A stretch of DNA of 64,000 bases from NCBI GenBank assembly GCA_010015655.1, contig ML976657.1:1241654-1305653 (forward strand), given 5' to 3'. The number at the start of each line of letters is the position of its first letter. The first letter of the stretch is position 1. The position numbers and the translations under genes were made by a program. Source of the stretch: Bimuria novae-zelandiae CBS 107.79. Lineage: Eukaryota; Ascomycota; Dothideomycetes; Pleosporales; Didymosphaeriaceae. The notes under the pieces are model-generated. The model saw only the letters and a program-made list of their open reading frames with translations, had not been told where the DNA came from and ran no database searches. This document shows positions 46,879 to 58,575 of the stretch, one piece after another.

Positions 46879-47937
46879 CTACTTCCGATACCTCGCAACC
46901 ACCTTCCTCCTCTTCTCAAACGCCTCTCCAATTCCCGCCCCGCTCCCCCTCGGCCCATCCTCAACGGGCCTCTTCCGACTCCTCTCCAGCGTCCCCCCGG
47001 TGGCCCCCTTCTTCTGCGTCAACCTCTCAATGCGCTCCAACCCCGCACCCAACCCCCTCCACTCCTCACCCCCAAACCCGCCTCTCTCCCTACCCCGCCC
47101 CTTCGCAAGCTCCTTTTTCGTTTTCGCCGGCAGCCGCACGTAGTTGCTCTCTTCATACTCGCGTCGCTCGGCCTCTTCTCTGCGCTCGCGGTCGGATTTC
47201 GTGCGCCGCCCGCCTTCGAGGATGGTGCTGCCGATGGAGGGCTGCGCGATGGGCGCGGCGGACAGCTCGGTGGCGACGAACTCATCGAGGGTGGCGGATT
47301 TTCCGGGGCGACGCGTGTGTTTCTCCTCGCGGGGGTCGGTGGTGGGCATCGAGACGGGGGCGATGCGCGGTGGTCTGTAAATGCCGTCTTTGGACGCCGC
47401 CGTCCTGCTCGCTGCGCTGGTCTTGTCTCTTGCGAAGCGTCCCGGGCGCGGTCCTGCGATCTCTTCGGTCTGCTCAGGGGAGCTTTCAGAACCGTGAGAC
47501 TCTGCGGCGCTGGCGTCGGAGTCGGAGTCTGAATATGCGTCTGCGGTGGCGGGTTTGGAGCGAGTGGTGTTCTTGGCGTGCTGGCTGGTTTTTCGCGCGG
47601 CATCGTCGGCGGCCCGGATGATGCGGTCGATTTGGTATTTGAGCCGGTTTTCGAGCGGGCGCACGCCTTTCTCAAGGTACACGCGGAGCTCGACGAGCTT
47701 TTGCACGACCTCGTCTTGCGGGCCTGGTGGTTGCTCCTCTTTCCGCACGCGGAGTTTTAAGACGATGAGGAAGACGAGGTTCTGGAGATAGGAGAGGAGG
47801 AGCTCGTTTTTGACATCGAGGAGGGAGATGCCGTCTTGGGGTGGGAGGAAGTCGTCTTTGGGGAGGGCGTCGGTGGCGGACTGGATCGAGGTTGTGAGAG
47901 TGCTTAGAAGCGACTCTAGAGTGTTGTTGATGGCCAT
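46879..47937 (-). CDS. LCP5: Lcp5/neuroguidin, Sas10/C1D-family U3 processome protein
   Basis: Lcp5 associates with the U3 snoRNP for early 18S rRNA processing in the nucleolus. A single exon encodes 352 residues. The Sas10/Utp3/C1D domain occupies about residues 5-90 (ISLLDVKNELLLSYLQNLVFLIVLKL, then LVELRVYLEKGVRPLENRLKYQID). A Ser/Asp-rich linker follows, then a conserved basic region (YRPPRIAPVSMP) and a Lys/Arg-rich C-terminus with YVRLPAKTKKE, as in other fungal Lcp5 proteins. It is divergent from DRN1 with 200 bp between start codons, and its stop lies 160 bp from the GYP1 stop. Confidence 0.9.
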   Translation of the reverse strand: MAINNTLESLLSTLTTSIQSATDALPKDDFLPPQDGISLLDVKNELLLSYLQNLVFLIVLKLRVRKEEQPPGPQDEVVQKLVELRVYLEKGVRPLENRLKYQIDRIIRAADDAARKTSQHAKNTTRSKPATADAYSDSDSDASAAESHGSESSPEQTEEIAGPRPGRFARDKTSAASRTAASKDGIYRPPRIAPVSMPTTDPREEKHTRRPGKSATLDEFVATELSAAPIAQPSIGSTILEGGRRTKSDRERREEAERREYEESNYVRLPAKTKKELAKGRGRERGGFGGEEWRGLGAGLERIERLTQKKGATGGTLERSRKRPVEDGPRGSGAGIGEAFEKRRKVVARYRK

Positions 47938-48137
47938 TGTGAGGTGCGCAAGGTGGGGTTTGGGGGCGGTAGAGTTTTATTGATGTTGATTGTGTAAAGA
48001 GGGTAAATTTTTAGGCCAAAATTTCGAAGACGTGCACGGACGGAATAACTCCGCAGCCAGACCCGCTCAAGCTGCAGCCTCACACGTGAACTTCAACACC
48101 GTCTGTATGCCATTGCGCATGCACGATAGCATTCATC
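47938..48137. promoter_or_regulatory. Divergent promoter of LCP5 and DRN1
   Basis: Only 200 bp separate the two start codons. The stretch must contain both 5' UTRs and both core promoters. I see no clear TATA box. Both genes act in RNA processing, so shared expression is plausible. Confidence 0.6.
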
Positions 48138-49821
48138 ATGGCCTCTAAAATGTAAGATTCATCTGTTACGCCATTAATTAACAATAGCTTTGCTTACAAG
48201 TTACAGCGCAGTTATAGGCGATGTAAACGGTCACTTCCCAGCCGTACTGGGGAAACTGGCTACTCTTCATGCGAAACAGAATTTCGCTCTGGTTATAATA
48301 GCTGGGAATCTTTTTGCAAGCCCATCAGATGCGACCGAAGAGGACGCGAAGAACGTGCAGCTTCTTATAGACGGGAAAATCGACATTCCAGTCCCGACCT
48401 ACTTCGCTCTCGGCAGCAATGCCTTCCCCAAGGAAGTCGTGGAGAAGCTCGCATCTTCTGATGATGAATTATGTCACAACCTGCACTTCCTGGGCAAGCG
48501 GACGACTATGAAAACTTCAGAAGGAATCCGCATTGTTGCCCTCGGTAGTCAGCTAGACCCCAACATCATCGCCGGACAGTCACAAGACAAATACCCGCCA
48601 TTCTACAGCGACACGGATGCCAAAGTTCTTCATGGCGCTACCACCGCCGACATATTGATCACGAGCGAATGGCCCGAAGGTATCCGCTCACGGTCTAAAG
48701 TTGCCTTCAATCCAGACGTGCAACCATCAGAACAACAATGTATCGCCGATCTCGACGTCGTTCTAAAGCCGCGATACCACTTCTCAACTTCGGGTCCGTA
48801 CTACTACGAGCGCGAACCTTTCTTCCACGCGCCAGGAGAGGATACGGAAAACCTCTTCCCAGTGACCCGATTCATCAGTCTGGCTTCATACGGGAATCCT
48901 CACAAGCAGAAGTGGATCTACGCATTCTCACTAGACCCCACCACAAGCCACCCCGTCGCTCCACCGTCCGGCTCTACCATGAACCCACTCATTCGTTCTG
49001 ACAAAAAGCGCGTTGCTCCAGACAAAGAACAAGCCCTCGTCTACGACGACGGCCACCGCGGCGGCCGCAAAGGCAACAAGCGCCGAAAACACGAACCCCG
49101 CGGCCCCATAGACGCCTCGCAGTGTTTCTTCTGCCTCTCAAACGCGAACATCGCAACCCACCTCATCTCCTCCATCGGCGACAGTGCCTACCTCACCACT
49201 GCGAAAGGGCCGCTACCCACCTCCCAAACCTTCCCGAAGCTCGGCTTCCCCTGCCATCTCCTCATCATCCCGTTCAGCCACCAGCCCACGCTCGCCTCCA
49301 TGGAAGAAGAAGAGCGCCACTCCACATACACCGAAATGCAAAAATACCGCACAGCCATGAATCGCATGCTCCAATCGCGCGGAGAGGGAGACTACGGCTC
49401 TGTAACCTGGGAAGTCAGCAAAGCCAGCCTGCCGCACACGCACTGGCAGTACATGCCCATCCCCACGTCTCTCGTGCGCAAAGGCCTCGTGGAAGCCGCG
49501 TTCACAGCGCTGGCCGAAAACTTCCACTGGCCGCCCTTCGCGAAGCAAGACGTTGGCGACGGCGCCGCCGAGGCGACGGATTTCTTCCGCGTGTTGATCT
49601 GGGACCCGGCGGATCCGCCGGAGAAGCAGACGAGCTTGGTACTAAGGTTCGACGAGAAGGTAAGGTTTCAGGTGGGGTTTGGGAGGGAGGTTGTCGCGAA
49701 GCTGTTGAGGCTGGATGGGAGGGTTGATTGGAAGGATTGTGCGCAGGTGCAGGGGGAGGAGGAGAGGGATGTGGAGAATTTTAAAAAGGCGTTTGGGGAG
49801 TTTGATTTTACGGGGGAGTAG
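48138..49821 (+). CDS. DRN1: Drn1/CWF19L1-type CwfJ-family protein
   Basis: Drn1 works with the debranching enzyme Dbr1 on intron lariats. Exon 1 is only 14 nt (48138-48151) and exon 2 runs 48207-49821, giving 542 residues. The joined N-terminus reads MASKIAVIGDVNG, a metallophosphatase-like strand. A Dbr1-like fold follows (FALVIIAGNLF, YFALGSNAF). The C-terminal CwfJ_C_1 domain has the zinc-type CFFCLSN and the HIT-like motif LPHTHWQY, and CwfJ_C_2 closes the protein. A basic KGNKRRKHE stretch near residue 300 may direct it to the nucleus. Intron 1 has a GTAAGA donor. Confidence 0.9.
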
Positions 49822-50016
49822 GCGTGATACCAGTCCAGTCTTCTTGATGGGAAAATTAGTATTTGTGTCCGTGTCTGTTGCTTTATTTGTAGGATATCAC
49901 CGCACAGGAAGAGCGGTGTCGCTTCCCTGCGCAGCAGAAAGAGACATAATAACCCATAAATCATCAAAGCGTCGCCCCATCATTCCTATCATATCATCAT
50001 AGCCATAGCCGGCCGT

Positions 50017-50758
50017 TTAACACGTCCCCAACATACTCGTCAACGCCGTCTTCTCCGCGCTCGTAATACTTAGATTATACACGCTCTTCACCTTAACCCA
50101 CATCTTCGCATAAGTGCAATAATAGCTCGTCAGCGGGGGCTTCCAGTCCTCAGGCCCCTGATCCCCCTTCGATTGATTAACATTATCCGTCACAGCGAGG
50201 AGCTGCGGGTTCGTCAGGTCGTTTGCGAAGGCCTGGCGCTGGGCCGTGGTCCAGGATGATGCTCCGGACTATATCACGCGTGGGTTAGCATATGGGGTTT
50301 TGGGAGGGGATGGAGGGGGAGGGGAGGGGGACTTGCTTTCCACGCGTTGCTCAAGGGAACCAAGTGGTCGATGTCGACGTCGGCCGCGGCGGTCCAGGTC
50401 GCCCCGTCGTACGGCGATTTCCACGTCCCCGAGGTCGCGGCGCAGGCGGAGTCGGTGACGACGGAGGTGCCGTCGCGCTTGAGGACGGTTTCGCGCGTGT
50501 TGCAGGCGCCGGATTGGGTTATCCAGTGGGGGAAGAGGTCGCGGGAGTAGCCTTTAAGAACCACCACATTAGCAACAATTCTTTGAGTTGAGGGGTGTGT
50601 ATAGACGTACCGGTCTGCGGGCCCTGAGCCTTCACAGTCAAACCAGCGAGAAGAGAGTTCGCAGTGGCAGTAGTAGGAATGCCCGGCGGCGTGCGCTTCT
50701 CGATGGGAGCCGCAGCAGCGAGGCCCGCGAGCGCCGCAACGATGAGTGTAGCCTTCAT
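50017..50758 (-). CDS. Secreted HNH-type nuclease (DUF1524-like)
   Basis: Three exons (50758-50611, 50551-50337, 50268-50017) give 204 residues. The start MKATLIVAALAGLAAAAP is a signal peptide with a KR processing site shortly after (IEKR). The mature part carries the HNH core DVDIDHLVPLSNAWKSG, the downstream LAVTDNVNQSKGD (the Asn and Lys of the fold) and a C-terminal Cys pair. This matches small secreted nuclease-like proteins of fungi and actinobacteria. They are thought to degrade extracellular DNA or RNA, for nutrition or in interactions with other organisms. The second intron needs a GC donor (AAA|GCAAGT); without it the conserved AWKSGA motif would be lost. Substrate untested. Confidence 0.86.
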
Positions 50759-52747
50759 TCTTCTCTTCTGTTGCAATCGTCGTTCGAAAGGAAGGGAACC
50801 TCAAGTGCTGAGAAGCTACTGTACCTCCCCACAACCCCCCTCTCCTACTTTATATACCCACCCCTCTCCCCTCCAGCCTTATAATAACTAAACAACCCAC
50901 GCCCCCGGTGAAGTCCTATCATCTCTTCCTCGCTACTGGAACCGCCTTCCATACCAATAACACCAAAGATAACGCCCACGTACAGCGTCCATCGCGTCCC
51001 CTACTCTTGGACACGCACAGGTGCATGCTACCACGAATCAAGAACCCCCGCGCTCGCTATACAGCGCCCCAAAGCGGAAGGTCGTCGGCGCAGCTAAGCA
51101 CCCTCTCCGCAGCCCATCACCTCCTCCCCGCGGCCGTTTCACACGAGCAGGCACTTGCACCGCGTACCTGACCCCCCAGGGACGCGCTTGCCCTCTCGAG
51201 CTTCCCTTCGGAAGCGCGGGACCGACCGATCTGTGGGCGCGTCTCGGAAGATAAAAGGCCGCTTGGTGGTGAGTCTCATAGGTAGGCGCTGGAGAGGGTA
51301 TCTGCACGTGGCGGGTGTGGTGTCGTGGTGTGGGTGCAGGGCGGATTGGGATTGGTGGTGGGGGGCGCTGTCGGCGTGTGATTGGTGAGGGGGCCGGTAG
51401 TTGGGCTATGCAGGGGACGCATGGGCTTCGGAGCGCGGTGATCTTCAGGGCTTAGAGCGGAGCGTCAGATAAGCGAATGGAGAGGGAGACTGTGGTGTCG
51501 TGGGCAGATGGTGAGGTTTTGGGCTTCGCGGGGAGGAAGAGGGAAGGGTAAAATGGCGTATGCTGTTACGTGATGGTTAGCTAAGGGACGGAGGGGTGGC
51601 TGAATGTATGCGTTGAATGGAGGTAAGTCTTCAGACTGCGGTGCTTGGGTCAGTGCAATTACTCACGAAGCCTGACTTTGTTATCACGGTGTGTTTAGCT
51701 TGCTGCCTCGTGTAAGAGATAGCGGCACAAGCGGGTTGGGGAAAAACAAGCACGCGAAATCCAATGGTCGTGCTAAGATAAGTCCGGTCTAATCGAGCAA
51801 GTTCCTTTAAAGGTTGCGCCGAGACGCATCCGCATCATTGAAGACATCGTACAACAGCGGTCCGAAGTGAGCTAGCAGGGCCTCAGTATGTCTGTTTTCC
51901 CCGTTGCGAACCCTTCATTGCCACCAATTGTTGAAAGAGACTCCTTGCGCTTTGACATGGGTGGCCCTTGGACCCTTCTAGCCCAAAAGCTTGCTTTGCC
52001 AATCTTTTAGTGCTGCAATTGATGGCTTCCAGAGGACATTCCTCTTTTGGTAATCTGGAGTCTGTGATGTGATCATAGTGGGTTTAGTATATGGTGTAGA
52101 CAAGAATCCCATGTTGACCGGGAGAAACGTCATTGCATGAATCGCATCTGTAAGTGAACAACTCCGAGGCCTTCACGATGTGCATAATTTTGCAATAGGA
52201 GTAGGGATGCTTTTCTTCTCGTAGTAGGGAACTAGCTGACTTTCTTCTGACTGATTGACGGCATCGAGACTTAGCAAGGACGGAATGTAGCTGTTGAGGG
52301 TTGTTGATAAACGACGAGAGAGGAAAGAAAAGACTTGAGGGTTCGGTATGACTAATCATTTCGCAAGTCCCAGAATCGTTCGCTGCTTCTTCACCTATGG
52401 TCGGGATTTTTACCACGAAGCAGATGGTGATAAGTTTAGGTAGGGCGGTGTGGCGCGGGAGGCTCAGATGCGGCGCAGCTCCATCCATGGATCCTTTCAG
52501 TGACTCAAGCTTCGCGTACACCTCACCTGCATACTCCCAGCACGCTGCACATATATACACCAGTCGTATCATTTAAGAGGTTCCGCCCATCAACCTGCCG
52601 ACTACTTAGTTTTCCCAACATCACATTATTCTTGGCATACCGCACTTACCAGGACGTGTGCACGCTGGCCTCAACAAAGTCAAGGAATAACCACTTCCTG
52701 GTTCTTTGATAGCGCTCTATTCGATTCTGGCACCTCTTGTCGATACA
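50759..52747. other. 2-kb region without a supported gene
   Basis: The left end is the HNH gene promoter (a TATATA lies near 50.85 kb). A 162-codon frame at 52084-52572 (minus) has no domain and overlaps the likely promoter of the next gene. I see no repeats. Confidence 0.5.
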
Positions 52748-53365
52748 ATGGATCAAGATACACTCCGTCCAGATCCCACAGCGATCTCATTACCTCGCCT
52801 TCCACCTGAGCTCTGGCTGCAAATCTGCGAGCAGCTGGACGACGTCGAATTCCTCTGGTGCGCGGTGCGACTGATATCTAAAGACTTCAAGGCCTTCGTC
52901 GACCGAGTTTTCGCTTCCAGCCTAATCCCGAGCATATTCTGCTCATTGTCGCTCCCTCGGCTCGACCCAAAGACCGGCCACGCTCGCTACATGCGGCCAG
53001 TACCCGGTGCCGAGATCACACTACAGTGCCAGGACCCCAAAGTGGACTCGCCAATAGCTACGTTTAAGACACCTACAGTACTGCGATCCGGTGAATCAGT
53101 CGCGGAATTGACCGCGTCGGGGGCCCTTTCGAAGCAACGGTTGGTCGAGGCTGAGGTGTGGATGTGGTTTGGACGCCAGCGCGGAAAAGGCGCGAATATT
53201 GCGACAGAGAAAGATCTACGCTGGGACGAGGAAGGAAAGGTGTGGCTTTGGAGTGTGCAGTGGGAGGGCTTGGTGGACAGATACTTCAACGCGAAGAGGG
53301 CTTTCAGGCGCACCCAGCGGAGGGTTGTAAAAGAAGACAGCCTTACACTTCGCCTACGCAGGTAG
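52748..53365 (+). CDS. Small F-box-like protein
   Basis: A single exon of 205 residues starting MDQDTLRPDPTAISLP; an in-frame ATG 14 codons upstream (52706) is less likely. The segment LPRLPPELWLQICEQL followed by a hydrophobic helix and SKDFKAFVDRVF looks like the F-box helices that bind Skp1. The rest (YMRPVPGAEITLQCQ, VEAEVWMWFGRQRG) matches nothing I can name. Such proteins are common and variable in dothideomycetes. A role as a substrate receptor for ubiquitin ligase is only inferred. Confidence 0.6.
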   Translation: MDQDTLRPDPTAISLPRLPPELWLQICEQLDDVEFLWCAVRLISKDFKAFVDRVFASSLIPSIFCSLSLPRLDPKTGHARYMRPVPGAEITLQCQDPKVDSPIATFKTPTVLRSGESVAELTASGALSKQRLVEAEVWMWFGRQRGKGANIATEKDLRWDEEGKVWLWSVQWEGLVDRYFNAKRAFRRTQRRVVKEDSLTLRLRR

Positions 53366-53955
53366 AAGTGCGTTCGTCACAGCATCCAATGATCATTCTG
53401 CATTGTCACTCGGTACATACTGCCAATTGTAGCAGCTCAGACGAAGTTACGTAACGCAAGCAGACATTGCGCGTCGATATGCGACCGCATCTAGCGCATA
53501 AAGACGCAGCTAGACTTGATGCCTTCGAAACTGAGATGAAGCCTGGTTCCGGAGCCTGAGACGCTTGTCCGTCGATCCTTAGCGCCTGAACGAGCTCCCT
53601 GAGACATCAGGTATTGCCGCCTTGGCAAACTTGCACAGGAGGTGCTGAGGCACACTTGAGACACTCATAACTTTTCTGTCCATGACATACTGTTCTATAT
53701 TGATAATAATAAGTTTACATTTCGTTATTTTACTCAATGCCATAGAAGAAAAGAAAAGGCGCCCACAGAACCAGTCCAGATGAAGCGCTGTCGCTTCAAA
53801 CTCCGTAGAGTGAACCTACGCGACCTAAGGCATGTTCTATCGTGATGCCAACCCCTAAAAAGTCGAAGAAATACTATTACCATGCCCTTCTCCCCAGAAC
53901 TTCACCGCTTGCTACCGAACTACACTGCTTCCTCCTCACTGTAGCGATAGAGCAT
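53366..53955. other. Intergenic, no gene seen
   Basis: About 590 bp between convergent genes. AT-rich near 53.7 kb. Nothing recognisable. Confidence 0.5.
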
Positions 53956-55241
53956 CTATGCAACGAAGTCGCGGGCAGCGAACCTCGGGCGACCGAATCT
54001 TCGGCCCTTGCCCTTCCCTCCGAAGCCACCTTGACCGAAGCCACCCTGGCCTTTACCTTGAGCACCTTGAGCACCTTGAGCACCTTGAGCACCTTGAGCA
54101 CCTTGAGCACCTTGAGCACCTTGAGCACCTTGAGCACCTTGAGCACCTTNNNNNNNNNNCCTTGAGCACCTTGAGCACCTTGAGCACCTTGAGCACCTTG
54201 AGCACCTTGAGCACCTTGAGCACCTTGAGCACCTTGAGCACCTTGAGCACCTTGGCCTTTACCTTGAGCACCTTGACCCTGCTGAGCGTTCTGGCCGTTG
54301 TTGCCGCCATTGTTGCCACCGCCATTCGCAGAGACAGTGAATCGGACACAGTCGTCCTGGGGACCACGCTGGGCAACCGGCATCAATACCGGCTGATGGT
54401 TGGCAGCCGAAGTGATGGAGCATACGCGGTAGACACCCTCGGGAAGACCGGCAGCAAGCGGCGCTGAAAGTGTGCCTTGACCATCGCCCGCGTTGTTGAT
54501 GCCCTTGAAGAATGCGAACGTTTGCGCGTCCGGGGGCTGTTCAGTCTTGGCGTCGCCGATTTCCTGGACGCTGATATGCGTGTGTCCGACAACTTTGCCA
54601 CCCTGAAGGTCCTGAGGAGCGACGTAGTAGGTCACGTCAGGGTTCGTGAATGTACTGTGACATATTGTAAGCGAAGGCCCAAGAGCAAAAGCAGCTTCAG
54701 GTTACTCACCCAGCAACCAAATTGTTAATCTTGACGCTGAAATTAATTGCCGTGTTAGGCGCAACAACGTCACCGTCCTTCGGGTTGACCATGACGGCGG
54801 AGATCATGTTGTTGGTGCTAGGGATGTTGCCCATCGCTAGTCACGTTAGAATACGAGAACATGTCACCGAATCTTGACAAACTTACGGATGGGGTTGCAA
54901 GATCCGCCTTTGACCTGGAGGCCGTTGGTGATCTCCTTGCCCTTGCAGAAGTTGATGAAGTTGTTGGCATCCTTGGCAGATGCAGCTTGACCCGCCTCAG
55001 CGTCCGCCAGACCGTCGTTGTTGGAGTTGGTTGAGATAACAGAGGGATCGAGACAGTTAGCGCCGTTGTTACCGGCATTGTTCTGACCGTTGTTGACACC
55101 ATTGTTCTGCCCATTCTGCGCGTTCTGACCGTTGTTCTGACCACCAAAACCGCCACCATTTCCTTTTCCTTTTCCTTTTCCGAACTGGGCGTTGGCGAGA
55201 CCTGCTGCAAGCAGCAATGGCATGATGGTGGAGAAACGCAT
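53956..55241 (-). CDS. Secreted protein with collagen-like Gly-Ala-Gln repeat
   Basis: Three exons are inferred (55241-54887, 54836-54710, 54654-53956). The start MRFSTIMPLLLAAGLANAQ is a signal peptide. A Gly/Asn/Gln-rich spacer leads to a conserved globular part: CLDPSVI, NFINFCKGK, SCNPIPMG, then FTNPDVTYYVAPQ, VVGHTHISVQ, FAFFKGIN, YRVCSI and NHQPVLMPVAQRGPQDDC. This belongs to a large family of secreted ascomycete proteins of unknown role, often mislabelled in databases. The tail is a run of about 20 Gly-Ala-Gln triplets, then a Gly/Phe/Lys-rich end. Nine Ns interrupt the repeat. As given, the gap shifts the frame, so its true length must differ. Confidence 0.8.
54057..54252. repeat. 9-bp minisatellite (AGCACCTTG)n with assembly gap
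   Basis: About ten nearly perfect copies lie on each side of nine Ns at 54150-54158. On the minus strand each unit encodes Gly-Ala-Gln. The repeat is collapsed or unresolved in the assembly; copy number is a minimum. Confidence 0.93.
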
Positions 55242-58200
55242 TGTGACTAGGTGGTATAGGGTATTCAAAAAGAATGAATGCCGACTCGCGGTAGATTAGA
55301 AGAAATACAAACACACGTTCAACGTGATCTGAAGAAGAAGAATAAAGCGGAGAAAGGAACGTAACCCTCAACGAGGCACCCTGAGCGGTAGTATAGAACT
55401 GAGGATGGAGGGAATGAACGACTTAGAGCGGCCATGTAGTAGTCTTTAAGACCTTGGCGAGTTCGCGGCCATGCGTAGAAACCTTGTAAGGCGGCTGAGG
55501 ATAGCCTCGGGCATGAAACTTGCGATGAAGGCGGGCGTGTCTCACGAACCATCCCGCATGTCTACCTGTGATGTGCGCACAGACACAGGTGTCCAGAAGC
55601 GCCTTCTCACCTCAGGTTTGGAGCGCAGGTTTCTCGGATCGTAAGTGCCCAAGGCATTGAGGACACCGCTGGAAACAGGCAGCGTCTGAGGTTTTTGGGA
55701 GGTGGAGGTGAGGTCTGCGGCTCGGAACGTTTGAGACGAGAAGGGGCCAGGCCCACTTCGGCTTAGCGTGCTCGAAAACGGCTTCGCTAGTGGATAGCTT
55801 AATTCTCATCAAGTCTCAAGGATTGCAGCCTCAAACTGCTATGATGCCTTTCGTATGCGGCAAACAACAACCGAAAACAAGGCCACACTGACGAAAAGAT
55901 GCTAATCGCCAGCATGCTTGTTGCTATTGCAAGGGTGCCTTAAGCTTCGCCTCCACTCAAGCATCCACCATACCCACGCCCCTCATGTTCACCATCTCTC
56001 ATTGGCTTCAGGATTGCCTGTTCTGGGATAGTTCATCTGTCATCCATCGTGTTGCGACAGGGGACGGACACGATGGATTTGACACAAGACACATGTGCCA
56101 ACACGTACTTCCCCTCACTAATTTCGCACCGAACAGCAGGATGAGGGCACGGTTCCCGGCACCAACAGCTTTGTAAATGTCCTTCGCTTGTATCTTTGAT
56201 GGAATATGTCGCATGTGAAGGAATGCTACACCCCAATAGTACATTGCTACTACATGCACACTTCATCACTTGTCGCAGGACGACGTTAATCTTTCATTGA
56301 GTGTCCGGGTTGGAGTGTTTCCGTGAGGATCTTCCATCTGAGCTTTGGCGAAGCTCGGGAGTTCGGTAACACAACACATGTGTCCTGAGGACTTTATGCG
56401 GAGGTTCACCATTCGAAGTCTCTTATTCGCCTTCTAGATCGAAACGAGCCAAAGGAGATCTTCAAACCCCACTATCAACAGCCTTCCTGGCAGATTGGCA
56501 GTCCAAGACGTCTTGACCAACATAAGCCCACATCCGATACATCCCTCAGGCACCTGGGCGCTGCGACGTTGACGACAAACGGTGTGTGATAAATTCCCGG
56601 TTGAGACCCACTTTTACGTGGGGACTTTCACCGATAGGCGTCCGGTATGTTCCCAGACACATCACTCCTACGTCCTTGTGTGCGACCACGGAGAAACGAC
56701 GCGTAACACTCTGTACCACCGTCTATGCCCTTTGACCATGAGCAGGGCTAGATTTCCTGCTTACGGCGCGATACCAGTGATGCTACATCTTGGCTCTTTT
56801 CCAGAAACCGACTCTACAGGCAATGAAAAGACTTACCCATGAGGTTCACGATCCCTAACTTCCCAATAATCGTTGATTGGAAAATTCCTTAAACGCAAGA
56901 TTAAATATTCCTTACGTTGGAGTAACCTGGGCTCACTACTGTAGATGAGCAACACGGTGCTGTCCAAAGATGGCGCCGTTCTCGAGTCCCTTTCATGTTC
57001 GAGCTCACTCAACGGTCTCCCGATAACACTCGCCTTCCCACCGAGCTTCGCAAGCGCGTCTTTCATACGACAGAGCGTCCCGAAGTATCCCTTCGGTGAT
57101 CCAGGCAACTGCATACCTGCGCCTCTCCCGCCTCGCAAGGCTATCTTCCTTAGTCGATCCCATCCATTCAACGCGATTTATCCCCGCACCATTAACATAA
57201 CAATATCTCGTGGACAACCTTTCGAAGTCCTCAATACATGGCGGGCATGAATCGCTTCAAGGCAGCCTCGGAGGCTCTACTCTGGACAAGAACGCATGGA
57301 ATATCACGACAACCATGCCTTGTATGGGGTTGGCACTATCCGCAGTACTGCACATCGAGCGGTACTGCTGAAGCGGCGGCTGGATTCAACTAGAGCTTGG
57401 GCAGAACATAAATGAATATTCGCCACGTTGCCCAGCGCTCATCTTGGTTTTCACAGTGGATGTTGTACCCACGTTGCGCGACCCAGTGTACCTTCCCCGA
57501 CTCAACACTCTCTGGCACTATGAAAAAGAGCTTGCAGCGCTTCAAATAGCAGTAAGAACTACTGCTGATCTGTTGATGACAATCGAGGCAGTCCTGGTCG
57601 ATCGTGCCCGGTCGTAATCGTTTGAGACGGTGCTCTGTTTGCGCCCTGTGTCAGCGCACTGAAGCGCTTATGCATAATCGACATAGATACTCGACTCTTC
57701 CTTATCGTCGACGACATTACCAAGCCTACATATCCAACCAATGATTCTAGTTTCCGGATCATTCAGCCCGTAGATGGCTGTGCCATACTTTTGTGTTTGG
57801 TAGGGTCTAGTTGGGACCGCAGCTTAAAGGTCTCCCAGGCTTTGTCCGAGCGATGATCGGCTTCAGAGGACACCATCTCCATGGTGGTGGGGTTTGCACA
57901 ACTTTTATTTTTCCCACTCGTGCATGCTCCGCAGCTCTTCGAAATAGACTCAAGACCCATCATCGCCTTTGCCGGCGCTGCCTTACAATAGACGAGAGTC
58001 TTATGCATAATTCTTGCGTTTTTGCTTCTTTACGTAGAGCAAAGGGTCAGAGAAAGCCCTCATTCAAGCCTTTCAACCTTTTTTGTATCCTGCCTTACTA
58101 CATGAACGTTTACCTAGGTCGACTGTATTCACCTTGCTCGCCTGATCACCCACAGATCATGGAGTTTCTAGTTACTTCTCACTTATGGAACCGTGTAAGT

Positions 58201-58575
58201 CGTACACCATGCATGTCGTTGACAGTATATTAATTTGTAACCAGACAGATAGTTAAGCTTTTCCGCGTGGCTGTCTTCGCTGAGGCGCCAGGCGCAACCC
58301 AACCTTACCTCCGCATTCTCAACGACACGCCATACCACAACGAGAAGTCTAGCGTAAATAACCTCCCGTTCCAACGTTACGCGAAGTTCCATTTTACGGG
58401 ATCGTCAGCTATCTTGCGGGGAGGCAACATGCGTCTTTGTGGAGATGTCCGGGTGTTGCTTCCAAGCCCACGGATGAAGGAGCGGAACATACATAATGGT
58501 CCCTTGGAACCACAGATAGTTGCAGATGTGTCGTTCTGTTCAGGCGACTTTCCTTGCTGAGTCATACCTTCCAAC
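55242..58575. other. 3.3-kb region without a recognisable gene
   Basis: The left few hundred bases are the promoter of the secreted repeat protein. Frames of 60-140 codons occur on both strands but none shows a domain, and no splice chain joined them into a family I know. The sequence has ordinary base composition and is not RIP-like. It may hold old, unrecognisable gene remains. Confidence 0.45.

Noticed and set aside
52084..52572. A 162-codon minus-strand frame as a gene
   Set aside because: No domain, unusual composition, and it overlaps the promoter side of the next gene.
55242..58575. A spliced gene in the 3.3-kb empty region
   Set aside because: Frames on both strands could not be joined into any family I know; without transcripts a call would be invention.
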